DNA of 64,000 nucleotides from a virus, in the IMG/VR virus record IMGVR_UViG_3300027608_000021, positions 1 to 64,000 of that record, one strand, 5' to 3'. The notes under the pieces are model-generated. The model did not search any database and was not told the origin of the DNA. It was given only the letters and a program-made list of their open reading frames with translations. The position numbers and the translations under genes are program-made. Within the stretch, counting starts at the first letter, position 1; each line of letters opens with the position of its first letter. Below are positions 7,664 through 15,590 of the stretch, one piece after another.

Positions 7664-8419
7664 TCAACCTCCGATGCTCATAAAGCCTTCGTCATTCCAA
7701 AGGCGCATTCCGTTGTCGTAATATTCCTTGCTGATCACTCGCTTAGGGTCGTCCTCCCAGAATGGATCAACCTCAATGGTCTCCCCATCTTGGACATCAG
7801 CCTCCCAATACCCTTCGTCCGTGCACTTGCCGCCGATAAAGGTGGACTCGCCGATGAATCCCATCCCCATCTCTGCAAACTTGATATGCACCACGAGATC
7901 AGGATACCTCTCAGACAGAGCCTGAACAATACGCATCGGTGGAGACCACGCCGTATCAAATGATACGAACGCAGATTTGTTGTGTGCCCTAGCATTCACA
8001 TCATCTCCGCTGACGCTCCACTTTGTTCCCCAGTTGGCGATATTCCAGTTCCACCAGAATAGTGGATGCTCTCCAACCTTGATGCCCAAGTGATCAGGAC
8101 AACGCTCTACAGCAGACCCGATCTCGCTGGCAAATGATCCGTCAATCTTGGCGTGATCCTTGATCGGTGGCTTGCCATTGACCAGCCACTCCCCATTAGG
8201 AGCCTCGCCGACATAGACAGGCACGCACTCGCAACCGACATAGCCGTGCTGCGATGGCTCACCACGATAGATTTTCTGATCGTCTGGATCAGATGGCGGT
8301 GGCACAATCTTAGCGAAGTCAAAGACGGAATGCTCCGACTTGATCCCCTCCATTACTTGAGCGATTCTGTCGCTGCTACCAGCCGTTATTGTGATCTCGT
8401 TGCCGCACCAGTTAGGCAT
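7664..8419 (-). CDS. DUF1281/Api92-like protein, 251 aa
   Basis: The N-terminus MPNWCGNEITI is the signature of the DUF1281 (Api92-like, ferredoxin-fold) family found on phages and plasmids. Later AFVSFDTAWSPPM and VHIKFAEMGMGFIGE match the family's conserved tryptophan/aspartate strand pattern. Function of the family is unknown. It starts at the stop of the upstream membrane protein gene (TAATG), so it is coupled to it. Confidence 0.75.
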   Translation of the reverse strand: MPNWCGNEITITAGSSDRIAQVMEGIKSEHSVFDFAKIVPPPSDPDDQKIYRGEPSQHGYVGCECVPVYVGEAPNGEWLVNGKPPIKDHAKIDGSFASEIGSAVERCPDHLGIKVGEHPLFWWNWNIANWGTKWSVSGDDVNARAHNKSAFVSFDTAWSPPMRIVQALSERYPDLVVHIKFAEMGMGFIGESTFIGGKCTDEGYWEADVQDGETIEVDPFWEDDPKRVISKEYYDNGMRLWNDEGFMSIGG

Positions 8420-8616
8420 TAGAACCTCCCCTTATTGCTATAATGATTGCGAAGTGTCTGATCAACCTTGTCGCCGATCAGCAGGATTACACCAAGCAGA
8501 CCAAGACCAGCCAACCCTCCGACGATTACGCCGAAAGCGTTGTTGCCGTTCAGACCTGCGATGAAACCACCTCCGATAATAAACCCGAATGCTACTAGCG
8601 TGTCCTTCGTATCCAT
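8419..8616 (-). CDS. Small membrane protein with two helices, 65 aa
   Basis: Two hydrophobic glycine-rich segments (LVAFGFIIGGGFIAGL and FGVIVGGLAGLGLLGVILLIG) predict two membrane helices with a short loop. A type-A element lies 41 bases upstream and a hairpin TGAGGG-AAG-TCCCCTCA occupies the start of the leader. AAGGAGG precedes the ATG. It is the first gene of a run down to the HicA-like gene. Possibly a superinfection or membrane-modifying protein; not established. Confidence 0.7.
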   Translation of the reverse strand: MDTKDTLVAFGFIIGGGFIAGLNGNNAFGVIVGGLAGLGLLGVILLIGDKVDQTLRNHYSNKGRF

Positions 8617-8683
8617 CTCAAACCTCCTTCTCTACTTGATGAGGGGACTTCCCTCACCATATACCCTAAACCCTAACATACCT

Positions 8684-9094
8684 CTATTCCCAAACATACT
8701 CTAAGTTCGTCGGCTCAGTCCAACCAAACTTGTAATAGTAGTCAGGGTCTTTACGGAGCAGATTGCTACGATGCGACTCGTGAAAGTCCTCGCGTCCTAA
8801 CCACGGCGGCACTACCATAGCCGTCTGGTAGTCGCGGTACGCCAGAATCTTGGCGAAGCAAGTGTCCTTGTACCCTCGCTCAATCCACTCAGTACAAATA
8901 CTCAAGCCGTAGACCACAAGGCAGTTCTCATACCCACGCCACATCTTTGCAGCGGGATGATTCACCCACCCCTTAGTCTCACCATTTAGAGCCTTGAGCA
9001 GTTGCAGCACCTCAACGCGCTGCTTGCCTAGTCTCTGTCGGTCAAGAACCTTCGCCGACTTTGTGAAATCGTTGTACGGCAGAAATGTTTGCAT
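8684..9094 (-). CDS. MSMEG_6728-type protein (pyrimidine-dimer glycosylase-like)
   Basis: The N-terminus MQTFLPYNDFTKSAKVLDRQRLGKQRVE matches, in short blocks, the MSMEG_6728 family, related in fold to T4 endonuclease V. Further conserved pieces are WVNHPAAKMWRGYE and PPWLGREDFHESHRSNLL. ATG 9094 overlaps the previous stop as TGATG. Family members are associated with pyrimidine-dimer excision; a DNA repair role is likely but the catalytic residue assignment is uncertain. Confidence 0.65.
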   Translation of the reverse strand: MQTFLPYNDFTKSAKVLDRQRLGKQRVEVLQLLKALNGETKGWVNHPAAKMWRGYENCLVVYGLSICTEWIERGYKDTCFAKILAYRDYQTAMVVPPWLGREDFHESHRSNLLRKDPDYYYKFGWTEPTNLEYVWE

Positions 9095-9510
9095 CAGTCC
9101 CACCACCAGATAACTTCATCGCCACGAATCTCAAACTCGTCCGCTCCAAGATTTGCACCTCGTAGCGCAGCGAGAGTCAGCGTCTTTGAGTCTCCGTCAG
9201 GCGTAGAGGCACACAGACCCTCAACGCTAAGCCGTGCGTCCTTGCGCCCTTGACCGACAACATACCCGATGAAGTGGACATCTAGTCCCTGCTCCATTAG
9301 TTTGCCAGCCTCAATCAGAAGCATCGGCAGACCAATAAAACTATTCCATCGTGTAATATCTGCCAACTCAGGCGCAGCCTCAATCGCAGCGATCAAATCG
9401 TCCACCGATACATTTGAGAACCTTCGCAGCCCACCACTCCAGTCGCCGTCAAAGTTCCCGACGAGCGCATCCTCAATACGAGAGACCGCCAAATCCTTAT
9501 CCTCAGACAT
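9094..9510 (-). CDS. Hypothetical protein, 138 aa
   Basis: An acidic soluble protein ending in GDEVIWWWD. It has helical segments (VDDLIAAIEAAPELADI, FIGLPMLLIEAGKLMEQGL). No family recognised. It overlaps both neighbours and belongs to the three-gene transcript starting at 9712. Confidence 0.65.
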   Translation of the reverse strand: MSEDKDLAVSRIEDALVGNFDGDWSGGLRRFSNVSVDDLIAAIEAAPELADITRWNSFIGLPMLLIEAGKLMEQGLDVHFIGYVVGQGRKDARLSVEGLCASTPDGDSKTLTLAALRGANLGADEFEIRGDEVIWWWD

Positions 9511-9712
9511 TATCCACCTCCTCGTCTAAATCCTCAAACCCAGAGACCAGAGCCTCCCCGACAATCTGTCGTGGATCGGCATCGTAAACTACATTAGCCG
9601 CTCGGTCAATAACCTTGTCGTCCTCTTGTAGCACGATAACATCTAGCCCCTCAATATCTGTCGTTGCCTCAACGACTAGACCACCACGAATCTGAATCAC
9701 TACTACTGGCAT
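9503..9712 (-). CDS. Hypothetical protein, 69 aa
   Basis: Begins MPVVVIQIRGGLVVEATTD, a beta-hairpin-like start, and continues as an acidic protein ending FEDLDEEVDNV. The type-A element at 9732 lies 19 bases upstream of ATG 9712. It overlaps the next gene by 8 bases. No family recognised. Confidence 0.65.
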   Translation of the reverse strand: MPVVVIQIRGGLVVEATTDIEGLDVIVLQEDDKVIDRAANVVYDADPRQIVGEALVSGFEDLDEEVDNV

Positions 9713-9756
9713 CTTGTTCCCTCCTCTCTACTATATACCCTAGAACCTAACATACC

Positions 9757-10086
9757 TTATTGGTGCTGCTCTGGCAGACAAGCCGCGCAGTACGGAACAC
9801 CTATATCGGTATTCAGTTGCTTAGACGCTGGGTCGTACCAAATAATATCGTCCTCAACCACAATGCCGTCGCACTCTGAGCAGTTCTCTACATCGTCAAA
9901 CTTCTCAGCCCTGCGATCCTCGCAGCCCCGACAATAAACCAGCACCACGCCAGACCAGTTCTTGTTGCTGTAAAACCACTCGCCGTTGTTATCATTGGCT
10001 TGTAGCGACTCGCCGCATTGGTCGCACCTTGTTGGCTCCTCGTCCATCAAAATCTTTCTATTCATCTGATCACTCATCGCCGACAT
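9757..10086 (-). CDS. Acidic zinc-binding protein, 109 aa
   Basis: Three cysteine pairs are visible: CDQCGESL, CRGCEDRR and CSECDG, with a final CAACLPEQ, giving two probable zinc sites. Otherwise acidic. GAGGAG lies five bases before ATG 10086; a second ATG three codons on is possible. No known family. Cys-rich small proteins recur throughout this region. Confidence 0.65.
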   Translation of the reverse strand: MSAMSDQMNRKILMDEEPTRCDQCGESLQANDNNGEWFYSNKNWSGVVLVYCRGCEDRRAEKFDDVENCSECDGIVVEDDIIWYDPASKQLNTDIGVPYCAACLPEQHQ

Positions 10087-10088
10087 AT

Positions 10089-10292
10089 CTACTCCTCGTC
10101 GTAGCCGTCAAACCACGACCCATATTGCTCTGTATGCTTCTTACCAGCCTCGCTGGTCGTCGTGCTGCTGCTCGTGTCGGGGTCGGAGCACCAATGCTGA
10201 ACCTGTTCCAGCGTCTTACCTGTTGCGAGCACCTTGCTAGGATGACCCGCAAAATAAGTCCGTACCACCTTGTAAGTCTTGTCGTCAGACAT
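10089..10292 (-). CDS. Hypothetical protein, 67 aa
   Basis: Starts MSDDKTYKVVRTYFAGHPSK at 10292 with GGAGG upstream. The segment LATGKTLEQVQHWCSDPDTSS followed by HTEQYGSWFDGYDEE resembles a small family common in actinobacteriophages (a W-C-x-D-P centre). Function unknown. The start overlaps the previous gene by 8 bases. Confidence 0.65.
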   Translation of the reverse strand: MSDDKTYKVVRTYFAGHPSKVLATGKTLEQVQHWCSDPDTSSSTTTSEAGKKHTEQYGSWFDGYDEE

Positions 10293-10506
10293 TTGCTCCC
10301 TCCTTCCCACCCGCTAGGGTCAGCCAGTCAATCTTACCTGCCCCGAACAGGATTGCCTTTGGGTCAATATTGTATGACTGAGCCACATACTGAGCCATAC
10401 CTTCCTCCGATCCGCAGTCGCTACAAATCATCGTCTTGTTGTCGTAGCGAGATAGTGCTCCCCTGATTGCGTCAAACTGCTTACCGCAGCCACCACACTC
10501 CTCCAT
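10285..10506 (-). CDS. Zinc-ribbon protein, 73 aa
   Basis: Starts MEECGGCGKQFDAIRGAL at 10506 behind AAGGAGGTG. CGGCG and later CSDCGSEEG form a zinc ribbon; the rest (YVAQSYNIDPKAILFG) is helical. The leader between the type-A element at 10540 and the start is shared with several following genes (GGAAGGCATAGC, then GAAGGAGG). Function unknown. Confidence 0.65.
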   Translation of the reverse strand: MEECGGCGKQFDAIRGALSRYDNKTMICSDCGSEEGMAQYVAQSYNIDPKAILFGAGKIDWLTLAGGKEGANV

Positions 10507-10563
10507 TACCGCACCTCCTTCTTTGCTATGCCTTCCTACCATATACCCTAAACCCTAACATAC

Positions 10564-10917
10564 CTATTTGTCTACACTCTTGACTGATCCGCATCGGTCG
10601 CATCGGTAAGTCTTGCCATCCCACTTGTTTGGTTCAGGCTCAACCTCTATGCCCTCCGTGCTCGTCGTCGTGAAGCCGTCGCTGTCTGGCGTGTTGCCAC
10701 ACTCGCAGACAAGGAAGTCCCCGACAAACTTGATCTCGTGCTCGTGGTGTTCGTAGGCTCGTCCTACCTGTACCACGCTGATCTCCTCGTCCCACCAGTC
10801 CTCAACCGCCATCTCTTGCGCTATGGCAAGAGCCTTCTTGCGCGCCTCGTCCGCGTTGTCCGCTTCTACTCTGATCTCAACCTCGCATACCTTGCGTACC
10901 TCTGTCTCAAAAATCAT
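10564..10917 (-). CDS. Acidic protein with C-terminal zinc ribbon, 117 aa
   Basis: The N-terminal half is a beta-alpha unit (VEIRVEADNADEARKKALAIAQ). The C-terminal half has CECGNTPDSDG and YRCDRCGSVKS, a four-cysteine zinc ribbon. It is coupled to the upstream gene by an ATG overlapping its stop. No known family. Confidence 0.65.
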   Translation of the reverse strand: MIFETEVRKVCEVEIRVEADNADEARKKALAIAQEMAVEDWWDEEISVVQVGRAYEHHEHEIKFVGDFLVCECGNTPDSDGFTTTSTEGIEVEPEPNKWDGKTYRCDRCGSVKSVDK

Positions 10918-11189
10918 TACTGAACCTCCTCGTCAATAAATCCTTCCAGTCGGAAGTTGTCCACGATAATAAACGCTGGCACTTCTTTCCCATAGATGCG
11001 GTGATTCACCCCATCAGGGAGCGGGATGCCCTGCTCGTTGTCTCCGTTGCGTACCGCCTCAATCGCAGCCTTCGCCACGCTGATCATTGAGCGAGGCGGC
11101 GCGGGATAAATGTTGCTCGTCAGATGCCACTCCAACGCTACATCCTCGCTCGCTGCTCCGCGCATACCCATCAGTCCTGCGTATCCCAT
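10917..11189 (-). CDS. Hypothetical protein, 90 aa
   Basis: ATG 11189 follows AAGGAGGTCTGAG. A central helix (MISVAKAAIEAVRNGDNEQG) precedes strands (VPAFIIVDNFRLEGF). Its type-A element lies at 11221. No family recognised. Confidence 0.65.
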   Translation of the reverse strand: MGYAGLMGMRGAASEDVALEWHLTSNIYPAPPRSMISVAKAAIEAVRNGDNEQGIPLPDGVNHRIYGKEVPAFIIVDNFRLEGFIDEEVQ

Positions 11190-11244
11190 CTCAGACCTCC
11201 TTCTTGCTATGCCTTCCTATCTTATACCCTAAACCCTAACATAC

Positions 11245-11577
11245 CTACTGGTCTCGCCACTCCCCGCCCTTGTCCTCCTCGTCCGCACCCTGCGGGATCA
11301 AGTCCGTGAACCCTGCGTTCGGGTCGTCGTGATTCGTGCTCACCGCATTGACGAACCTGAGACCGCACGAGTCGTCGTACCACTTTCTAATCGTGGTCAG
11401 CATCTCGTCAGCCGTCATCTCGCCAGCCGAAATGAGCGGGTTATACCCATAGCCCTTCATCTGTACCATCTGCTCGTCATCCAAGAGCACATAAATCTTG
11501 TGGCAAGTATCAAACGCGATCCCCTTCGCACCAAGTAGCGCGCCTTCTACCTTGCTCCACATCTCTGCTGTTGCCAT
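11245..11577 (-). CDS. Conserved phage-type hypothetical protein, 110 aa
   Basis: A single-gene unit: element at 11609, AAGGAGG, ORF, then the next element overlapping the stop. Motifs IYVLLDDEQMVQM, GYNPLISAGEM and CGLRFVNAV followed by DPNAGFTDLIPQ resemble a family I associate with actinobacteria and their phages, though I cannot name it. Function unknown. Confidence 0.7.
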   Translation of the reverse strand: MATAEMWSKVEGALLGAKGIAFDTCHKIYVLLDDEQMVQMKGYGYNPLISAGEMTADEMLTTIRKWYDDSCGLRFVNAVSTNHDDPNAGFTDLIPQGADEEDKGGEWRDQ

Positions 11578-11632
11578 CTCAGACCTCCTTCTTGCTATGC
11601 CTTCCTATCTTATACCCTAAACCCTAACATAC

Positions 11633-11935
11633 CTACCCTTCGTACCACTCCACATCTGAAAGTTCGCCGTCGTAGAGCATCTGCTCAACGCGAGCGAGAT
11701 CCATCCCTCGTACCACCTGAGCGAACGCCTCGTCGCAGTCCAAGCAGTAGAGTTCCTCAGCCGTAGTCTGGTCAGGAAATAGATCCTCGTGGAAATCCTG
11801 TGCCCAGAACGCTCGTCCCCCATCCTCCAAAGGTTTTAGGTTAGCGAGCACCTTCGCCGTGATCGTGATGCCACGAGCGTCAATCTCCGCATCCTTCGCC
11901 TCGTCGCAAGTGTGTCTGTACATACCTTCTGCCAT
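11633..11935 (-). CDS. Acidic hypothetical protein, 100 aa
   Basis: Single-gene unit with its own type-A element (11967). Acidic, with CLDCDEAFAQVVRGMDLARV, a lone CxxC pair that may bind a metal with other residues. It ends in VEWYEG at the next element. No family recognised. Confidence 0.65.
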   Translation of the reverse strand: MAEGMYRHTCDEAKDAEIDARGITITAKVLANLKPLEDGGRAFWAQDFHEDLFPDQTTAEELYCLDCDEAFAQVVRGMDLARVEQMLYDGELSDVEWYEG

Positions 11936-11990
11936 AGAGCACCTCCTTCTTGCTATGCCTTCCTATCTTATACCCTAAACCCTAACATAC

Positions 11991-12248
11991 CTATCCTTCG
12001 TACCGCAAGATATTCTCAGCCGTGTGTGCTGCGAGTCGCTCGTGGTCGCCACACTCACAAGGAGCGCAGTTGAGGCAGTACACCTTCGCACCCTCAGGAA
12101 CCGCACTCTCGTAGTCCTCCCAATCCAGTACGCCCCACTCGTTCTCCCTGCGTGGTCGGCTGTCGCTGTAAACCCAGAACCCTGCTACCATCTCGTCAGG
12201 GTAGTAGACGATCACCTTACAATCTCTACAAGTCCTTGCCTCGTACAT
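11991..12248 (-). CDS. Cys-rich acidic protein, 85 aa
   Basis: CRDCKVIVYYPDE near the start and CLNCAPCECGDHERL near the end give two likely zinc knuckles around an acidic, tryptophan-containing centre. Its own element lies at 12278 and AGGAGG precedes the ATG. Function unknown. Confidence 0.65.
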   Translation of the reverse strand: MYEARTCRDCKVIVYYPDEMVAGFWVYSDSRPRRENEWGVLDWEDYESAVPEGAKVYCLNCAPCECGDHERLAAHTAENILRYEG

Positions 12249-12304
12249 CTCAGACCTCCTTCGCTATGCCTTCCTACCATATACCCTAAACCCTAACATA
12301 CCTG

Positions 12305-12721
12305 TTAGGCAAATACCAGTTCGCCGAACATCGCGTACTGAAAGATAATATCCGCACCTGTCGCGTCCACATCTATCTCCCCGCCGTATGCGTCAAACGA
12401 GATTGTGTGAGCGTACTTGCTACTGAGCACGGCACACACCGCCTTCTCCAAGTTCTCAATCGTGATCTCAAACCAGTCGTTGTTGTCCCTCGTAGGTTCG
12501 CCGTTGTCCTCGTCCTCCTTGATTCTGACGAGCACCTCGTCGCGTGGAATATCCCGAAGTTTGTCGTGATCAGGGTCGTCAAACTTAGCGTCGGGATTCA
12601 CATACCACCGCTTCCACTTGTAGTCAGTACACTCTGCCCAATACCCTGTACCGCCCTCAATCGCACCGACTACGATATTCACCGCGTCGTTCGGTTCCAG
12701 TACCACCTGTGTGATTTTCAT
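12305..12721 (-). CDS. Hypothetical acidic protein, 138 aa
   Basis: Beta-rich start (MKITQVVLEPNDAVNIVVGAI cut short here by family-neutral residues) and GGTGYWAECTDYKWKRWY; a helix-strand end (ENLEKAVCAVL, DIIFQYAMFGELVF). Element at 12738, 16 bases upstream, with AAGGAGGG as ribosome site. No family recognised. Confidence 0.65.
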   Translation of the reverse strand: MKITQVVLEPNDAVNIVVGAIEGGTGYWAECTDYKWKRWYVNPDAKFDDPDHDKLRDIPRDEVLVRIKEDEDNGEPTRDNNDWFEITIENLEKAVCAVLSSKYAHTISFDAYGGEIDVDATGADIIFQYAMFGELVFA

Positions 12722-12761
12722 ATGCCCTCCTTCCTATTCTATACCCTAAACCCTAACATAC

Positions 12762-13031
12762 CTACTTGCCCTGAGGGAACCGCTCCACGAGCCACTCGTA
12801 CGCCTTCTGAGCGTCCTCGTCCCCTGCTGCCATCGCGTTGCCCAGATGCCCTGCGATATTTATGACCGATCCCAATAGAGCACGAGCGTTGTCGCGCTCC
12901 TCACGGCTGACCTGACCCACGATATTCTCCCCAAAGAGAGCCGCCATCGTCGCGTACCCCTGCTTGTCGGGAGTCATATCTATGAACCCTGCGTTGCGCT
13001 CCTTGATTGCTGCGTCCTTCATAGCACCCAT
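12762..13031 (-). CDS. Hypothetical protein, 89 aa
   Basis: Helical protein with NAGFIDMTPDKQGYATMAAL and ERDNARALLGSVINIAGHL, ending EWLVERFPQGK. A second in-frame ATG (MKDAAIKER) three codons on is also possible. Element at 13050. No family recognised. Confidence 0.65.
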   Translation of the reverse strand: MGAMKDAAIKERNAGFIDMTPDKQGYATMAALFGENIVGQVSREERDNARALLGSVINIAGHLGNAMAAGDEDAQKAYEWLVERFPQGK

Positions 13032-13113
13032 ATCTCCACCTCCTTCTACTCTATACCCTAAACCCTAACATAGCGGTCGGGGGAGACCAGTCGCCTAATC
13101 TCCCCCGATACCC

Positions 13114-13530
13114 CTAGTCCATTCGTGATCGGAACCCTACACCCTTGTAGCCCTTGCTCGTGAGGTAGCGTGCCACCGCTCCTGCTGCCGCCTCCTTGCG
13201 AGAGAGAGACTGCCCGAATCCTGAGACCCAGAGATCTACCCCGCCACCATACGCCTTGTGAGCAGCAAAGATCCCGCCCCTAGCCCCTTCATAGTTCCTG
13301 AGGATCGCCTTGCCAAGAGCCGTATTGAGCGGCACATTGACCCACGCGAATCCACACGCTCCCCCTGAGACATCCCAGCGTTGCCCAGTCGCCGAATCTA
13401 CGACAACCATAGGATCGGGATTGTCTCCCAGTCCTGCGGCACAACCCTGAGCGATCGCCTCAATGAGATCCTGCTCAATGATGAGCCGCTGAGCCTTCGC
13501 CTCTCTGATCTTATCCTTCACATAACCCAT
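13114..13530 (-). CDS. Hypothetical protein, 138 aa
   Basis: Starts MGYVKDKIREAKAQRL at 13530, after TAGGAGGT. Glycine-rich middle (SGGACGFAWVNVPLNTALG) and a C-terminal helix with KGYKGVGFRSRMD, a pattern seen in small actinophage proteins of unknown function. The leader holds a hairpin GGGTCAGA-CAA-TCTGATCCC just after the element at 13576. A GGGGGAGA/TCTCCCCC hairpin (13079-13106) follows the gene. Confidence 0.7.
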   Translation of the reverse strand: MGYVKDKIREAKAQRLIIEQDLIEAIAQGCAAGLGDNPDPMVVVDSATGQRWDVSGGACGFAWVNVPLNTALGKAILRNYEGARGGIFAAHKAYGGGVDLWVSGFGQSLSRKEAAAGAVARYLTSKGYKGVGFRSRMD

Positions 13531-13679
13531 ACCAGTACCTCCTACGCTATCGGGATCAGATTGTCTGACCCTCACCATATACCCTAAACCCTAACATACC
13601 TCTTTACCCTATAAATATTGTATAAATAATACCCTTATATACCCCTAAAAATCGCCCGAAATACCCTATTTATATCAAC

Positions 13680-13856
13680 TCACAGGGGAGTAGCCTTAGC
13701 CCTACGCGCTTCCACTCCCTGCTGTTGTACCTTCTTAGCGTGAGCCTTCCATAGTAGTTCCTGATGGAGTCGGATCGTACCCTTCCCAGTCATCAGGTGC
13801 TGAAATGAGCGTGATTCTACCTTCTTGTCTCTGTTGCTCTTGCTGTATTCCATCAT
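13680..13856 (-). CDS. Small basic protein, 58 aa
   Basis: A short ORF from ATG 13856 (or ATG 13853) with GTAGGAGGTA upstream and a type-A element ten bases away. It is lysine- and arginine-rich (YSKSNRDKKVESRS, KAHAKKVQQQ, EARRAKATPL). Probably a nucleic-acid-binding peptide. The 80 bases beyond its stop are AT-rich and gene-free. Confidence 0.6.
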   Translation of the reverse strand: MMEYSKSNRDKKVESRSFQHLMTGKGTIRLHQELLWKAHAKKVQQQGVEARRAKATPL

Positions 13857-13998
13857 TACCTCCTACTCTATACCCTAGACCCTAACATAGCAGTCTAGGC
13901 TCAATAATCTAGGAGAGTCGCGCCGCGTGGTTATTTGTGCCACCTCGTGCCACTTCCCTCCACTATATACCCTAAACCCTAACATACCGCCTCGTGCC

Positions 13999-14012
13999 AG
14001 AACATCTGTTCT
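13999..14012. promoter_or_regulatory. SOS-like palindrome 1
   Basis: AGAACATCTGTTCT, a perfect palindrome containing GAAC-N4-GTTC, the core of the Gram-positive LexA box. It lies between a type-A and a type-B element. Two more perfect copies occur at 14159 and 16904, so chance is unlikely. A LexA or phage-repressor site is inferred. Confidence 0.5.
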
Positions 14013-14082
14013 ATTTGGTCTGACCCTAGAACCTAACACACCTGCGCGGATCGGGGTATTTGGATACTCCCCCCTTGTATCT

Positions 14083-14104
14083 GATGTGTGAGGATGTAGG
14101 GTCA
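14083..14104 (+). repeat. Type-B-like element in reverse orientation
   Basis: GATGTGTGAGGATGTAGGGT followed by CA is the reverse complement of a type-B element with a few changes. It forms an inverted pair with the type-B copy at 14133, about 28 bases away. Only this copy and the one at 16223 are reversed. Confidence 0.6.
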
Positions 14105-14158
14105 GAGGAGAGAGGCACACGCTTTCCCACCCTGACCCTAGAACCTAACACATCCAAT

Positions 14159-14172
14159 AGAACAGGTGTTCT
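14159..14172. promoter_or_regulatory. SOS-like palindrome 2
   Basis: AGAACAGGTGTTCT, extended to TAGAACAGGTGTTCTA with one flanking base each side. Same core as the other two sites (GAAC-N4-GTTC). It sits five bases after one type-B element and nine before another. Confidence 0.5.
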
Positions 14173-14268
14173 ACTCCTACTGACCCTAAACCCTAACACA
14201 TCCCTACAAAGAAGGATAGGCAGAGCAGGGGTAGGAGACCCTCGCTCTGCCTAGTATCTAGTGTATCC

Positions 14269-14433
14269 CTAGTATCCTGCCTCTTTGAGGAAGTCTAGGA
14301 ACCTTGTGGTTGCCGCCGATTTTGTGTAGAAGTAATAGACCTGCTTCACATAGTCTCCCTGATCGGAGATGTATGTTAGTACCCAAGAACCATTGAGATT
14401 CTTGTATACGCTGATGTCTCTCTTGTATGCCAT
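14269..14433 (-). CDS. Hypothetical protein, 54 aa
   Basis: A short ORF from ATG 14433 behind GAGGAG. The protein MAYKRDISVYKNLNGSW then VLTYISDQGDYVKQVYYFYT is beta-rich with many tyrosines, and ends FLDFLKEAGY. It reads as a small folded domain. Type-A element at 14457; hairpin terminator-like sequence after the stop. Confidence 0.65.
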   Translation of the reverse strand: MAYKRDISVYKNLNGSWVLTYISDQGDYVKQVYYFYTKSAATTRFLDFLKEAGY

Positions 14434-14480
14434 CTTGTATCTCCTCTCTCTCCTACTCTATACCCTAGATCCTAACAGAC

Positions 14481-14720
14481 CTAGAAAGCATCCCCGCAGC
14501 AGCAATCTGCCCAGTCTACGCTACCGACAGGGCAGGTTGCGAGGTGCTGCTCTTTGAGAGGGTATGAGGTGTCGTGCTCCTTATCAAAGCCCACCTTTGC
14601 CCCAAGCCAAGCGTAGTCCTCGTGCTCTTGTGCGAGTTTGGCAAACTTCTGCTGATCGTTAGCAGCAGCAGCCTTCTCTGCTTCCTCGCGGATCTGCTCC
14701 AACTTCTGCTCAATGGTCAT
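14481..14720 (-). CDS. Hypothetical protein, 79 aa
   Basis: Starts MTIEQKLEQIREEAEKAAAA at 14720 after TAGGAGG; the longer upstream frame runs back through the repeat and is not credible. A helical N-terminus is followed by a C-terminal cluster CPVGSVDWADCCCGDAF that could bind metal. The leader begins with a GAGGG/CCCTC hairpin just after the element at 14759. Confidence 0.65.
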   Translation of the reverse strand: MTIEQKLEQIREEAEKAAAANDQQKFAKLAQEHEDYAWLGAKVGFDKEHDTSYPLKEQHLATCPVGSVDWADCCCGDAF

Positions 14721-14872
14721 CCTTGTGCCTCCTATCTTGTAGAGGGTATCTCCCTCAACATATACCCTAAACCCTAACATAGCCACTTGTACAGACTGAC
14801 CCTAAAACCTAACACATCTAGCCCCAATAGTTAGGGGCGGGGTGTCTTGCCGACCTTCCCCGCCCCTTGTTG

Positions 14873-15169
14873 TTAGGCTCGCGCTACGCCTTGCCGTACC
14901 ACGCTCTGATGGCGGCTGGTTGTGTGGCTGTACTTTTCCTCTGGCACTACCCACGCGCCGCGCTTTGTGTACCACGCGATCGGTGTGGCGTAAGAGTAGA
15001 CAACATATGCCAACTCTCCCGCCGTTGCGTCTGCTAGGTACAACTCTGCTGCCCTGCCGTAGATTTGCCCTGTACCGCTTGGGCTGCGGGTTGCCCAGAT
15101 GCTGTTGCCTCTAAACTCTGCCCGCTGTGCCACCTTACCGATGGCATCGTGCCGTGATGTGTATCCCAT
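14873..15169 (-). CDS. Actinophage-type hypothetical protein with TSRHQ motif, 98 aa
   Basis: The order of motifs AELYLADATAG, LAYVVYSYATPIAWY and EEKYSHTTSRHQSVVRQG resembles a small family frequent in actinobacteriophages and actinobacterial plasmids, function unknown. Own element at 15210; the leader starts with GGAGAGA-CAA-TCTCTCC. A GC-rich hairpin (about 14830-14868) lies after the stop. Confidence 0.7.
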   Translation of the reverse strand: MGYTSRHDAIGKVAQRAEFRGNSIWATRSPSGTGQIYGRAAELYLADATAGELAYVVYSYATPIAWYTKRGAWVVPEEKYSHTTSRHQSVVRQGVARA

Positions 15170-15272
15170 TTGTTGCCTCCTACTTTGTGGAGAGATTGTC
15201 TCTCCCTACCATATACCCTAGACCCTAACATACCCGCCAGCCCCGCTATTGTCTGGCTCGTGCCTCTTGTAC

Positions 15273-15281
15273 TTAGTCCAT
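15273..15281 (-). other. Possible minigene: strong ribosome site with ATG GAC TAA
   Basis: Downstream of the type-A element at 15308 there is a full GAAGGAGG site followed, at the usual spacing, by ATG GAC and an immediate stop. The overlapping frame reads WTKYKRHEPDNSG, like real protein, so a one-base frameshift in a small gene is an equally good reading. Either a two-codon minigene or a broken gene. Confidence 0.35.
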
Positions 15282-15363
15282 AGATCCTCCTTCTCTTTCT
15301 TTCCTACCATATACCCTAAATCCTAACAGAGCAACCTGCCCCTAAACCCTAACACATCTAATA

Positions 15364-15590
15364 GATAAAAGCAAGAGGAGCCAACCCCGTCGGGCTGGCT
15401 CCTCTTGATCGGGCTGATTCTGGCTCCCCCCGTCGGGATAACCCTCCTCGCCGCCCTACCGCTCCCAGATTTACAGAGTCTGTCCTAGCGGTCATCGCTC
15501 CACCTGCATCTCTTTACCCGCATTTATGGCTGCGGCAACTGATCGCTCGTCTAACGCCTCACCATTGGTTGAGAGTTCCTAGGATCTCTC
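15364..15590 (-). ncRNA. Transcription unit without clear ORF: possible small RNA
   Basis: Between the type-A element at 15598 and a strong terminator (AAGAGGAGCCA stem 15373-15383/15396-15406, then TTTT on the minus strand) there is about 220 bases with no ORF that has a ribosome site. Inside is a possible stem ACCGCT...AGCGGT. One frame reads TNGEALDERSVAAAINAGK but lacks a start codon, so a decayed gene is the alternative. Confidence 0.3.

Larger units (their letters stand above)
13857..14268. other. Gene-free stretch packed with regulatory repeats
   Basis: About 410 bases with no supportable gene. It holds two type-A elements (13867, 13964), three type-B elements (14021, 14133, 14181), one type-B-like copy in the opposite direction (14083), two SOS-like palindromes and a hairpin (14219-14252, AGGCAGAGCGAGG on the minus strand against CTGCTCTGCCT). 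Type-A copies here are not followed by an obvious ORF other than the one at 13680. Confidence 0.75.

Noticed and set aside
13875-14120. 81-codon minus-strand frame through 13875-14120
   Set aside because: It reads across three repeat copies and an SOS-like site, with no ribosome site.
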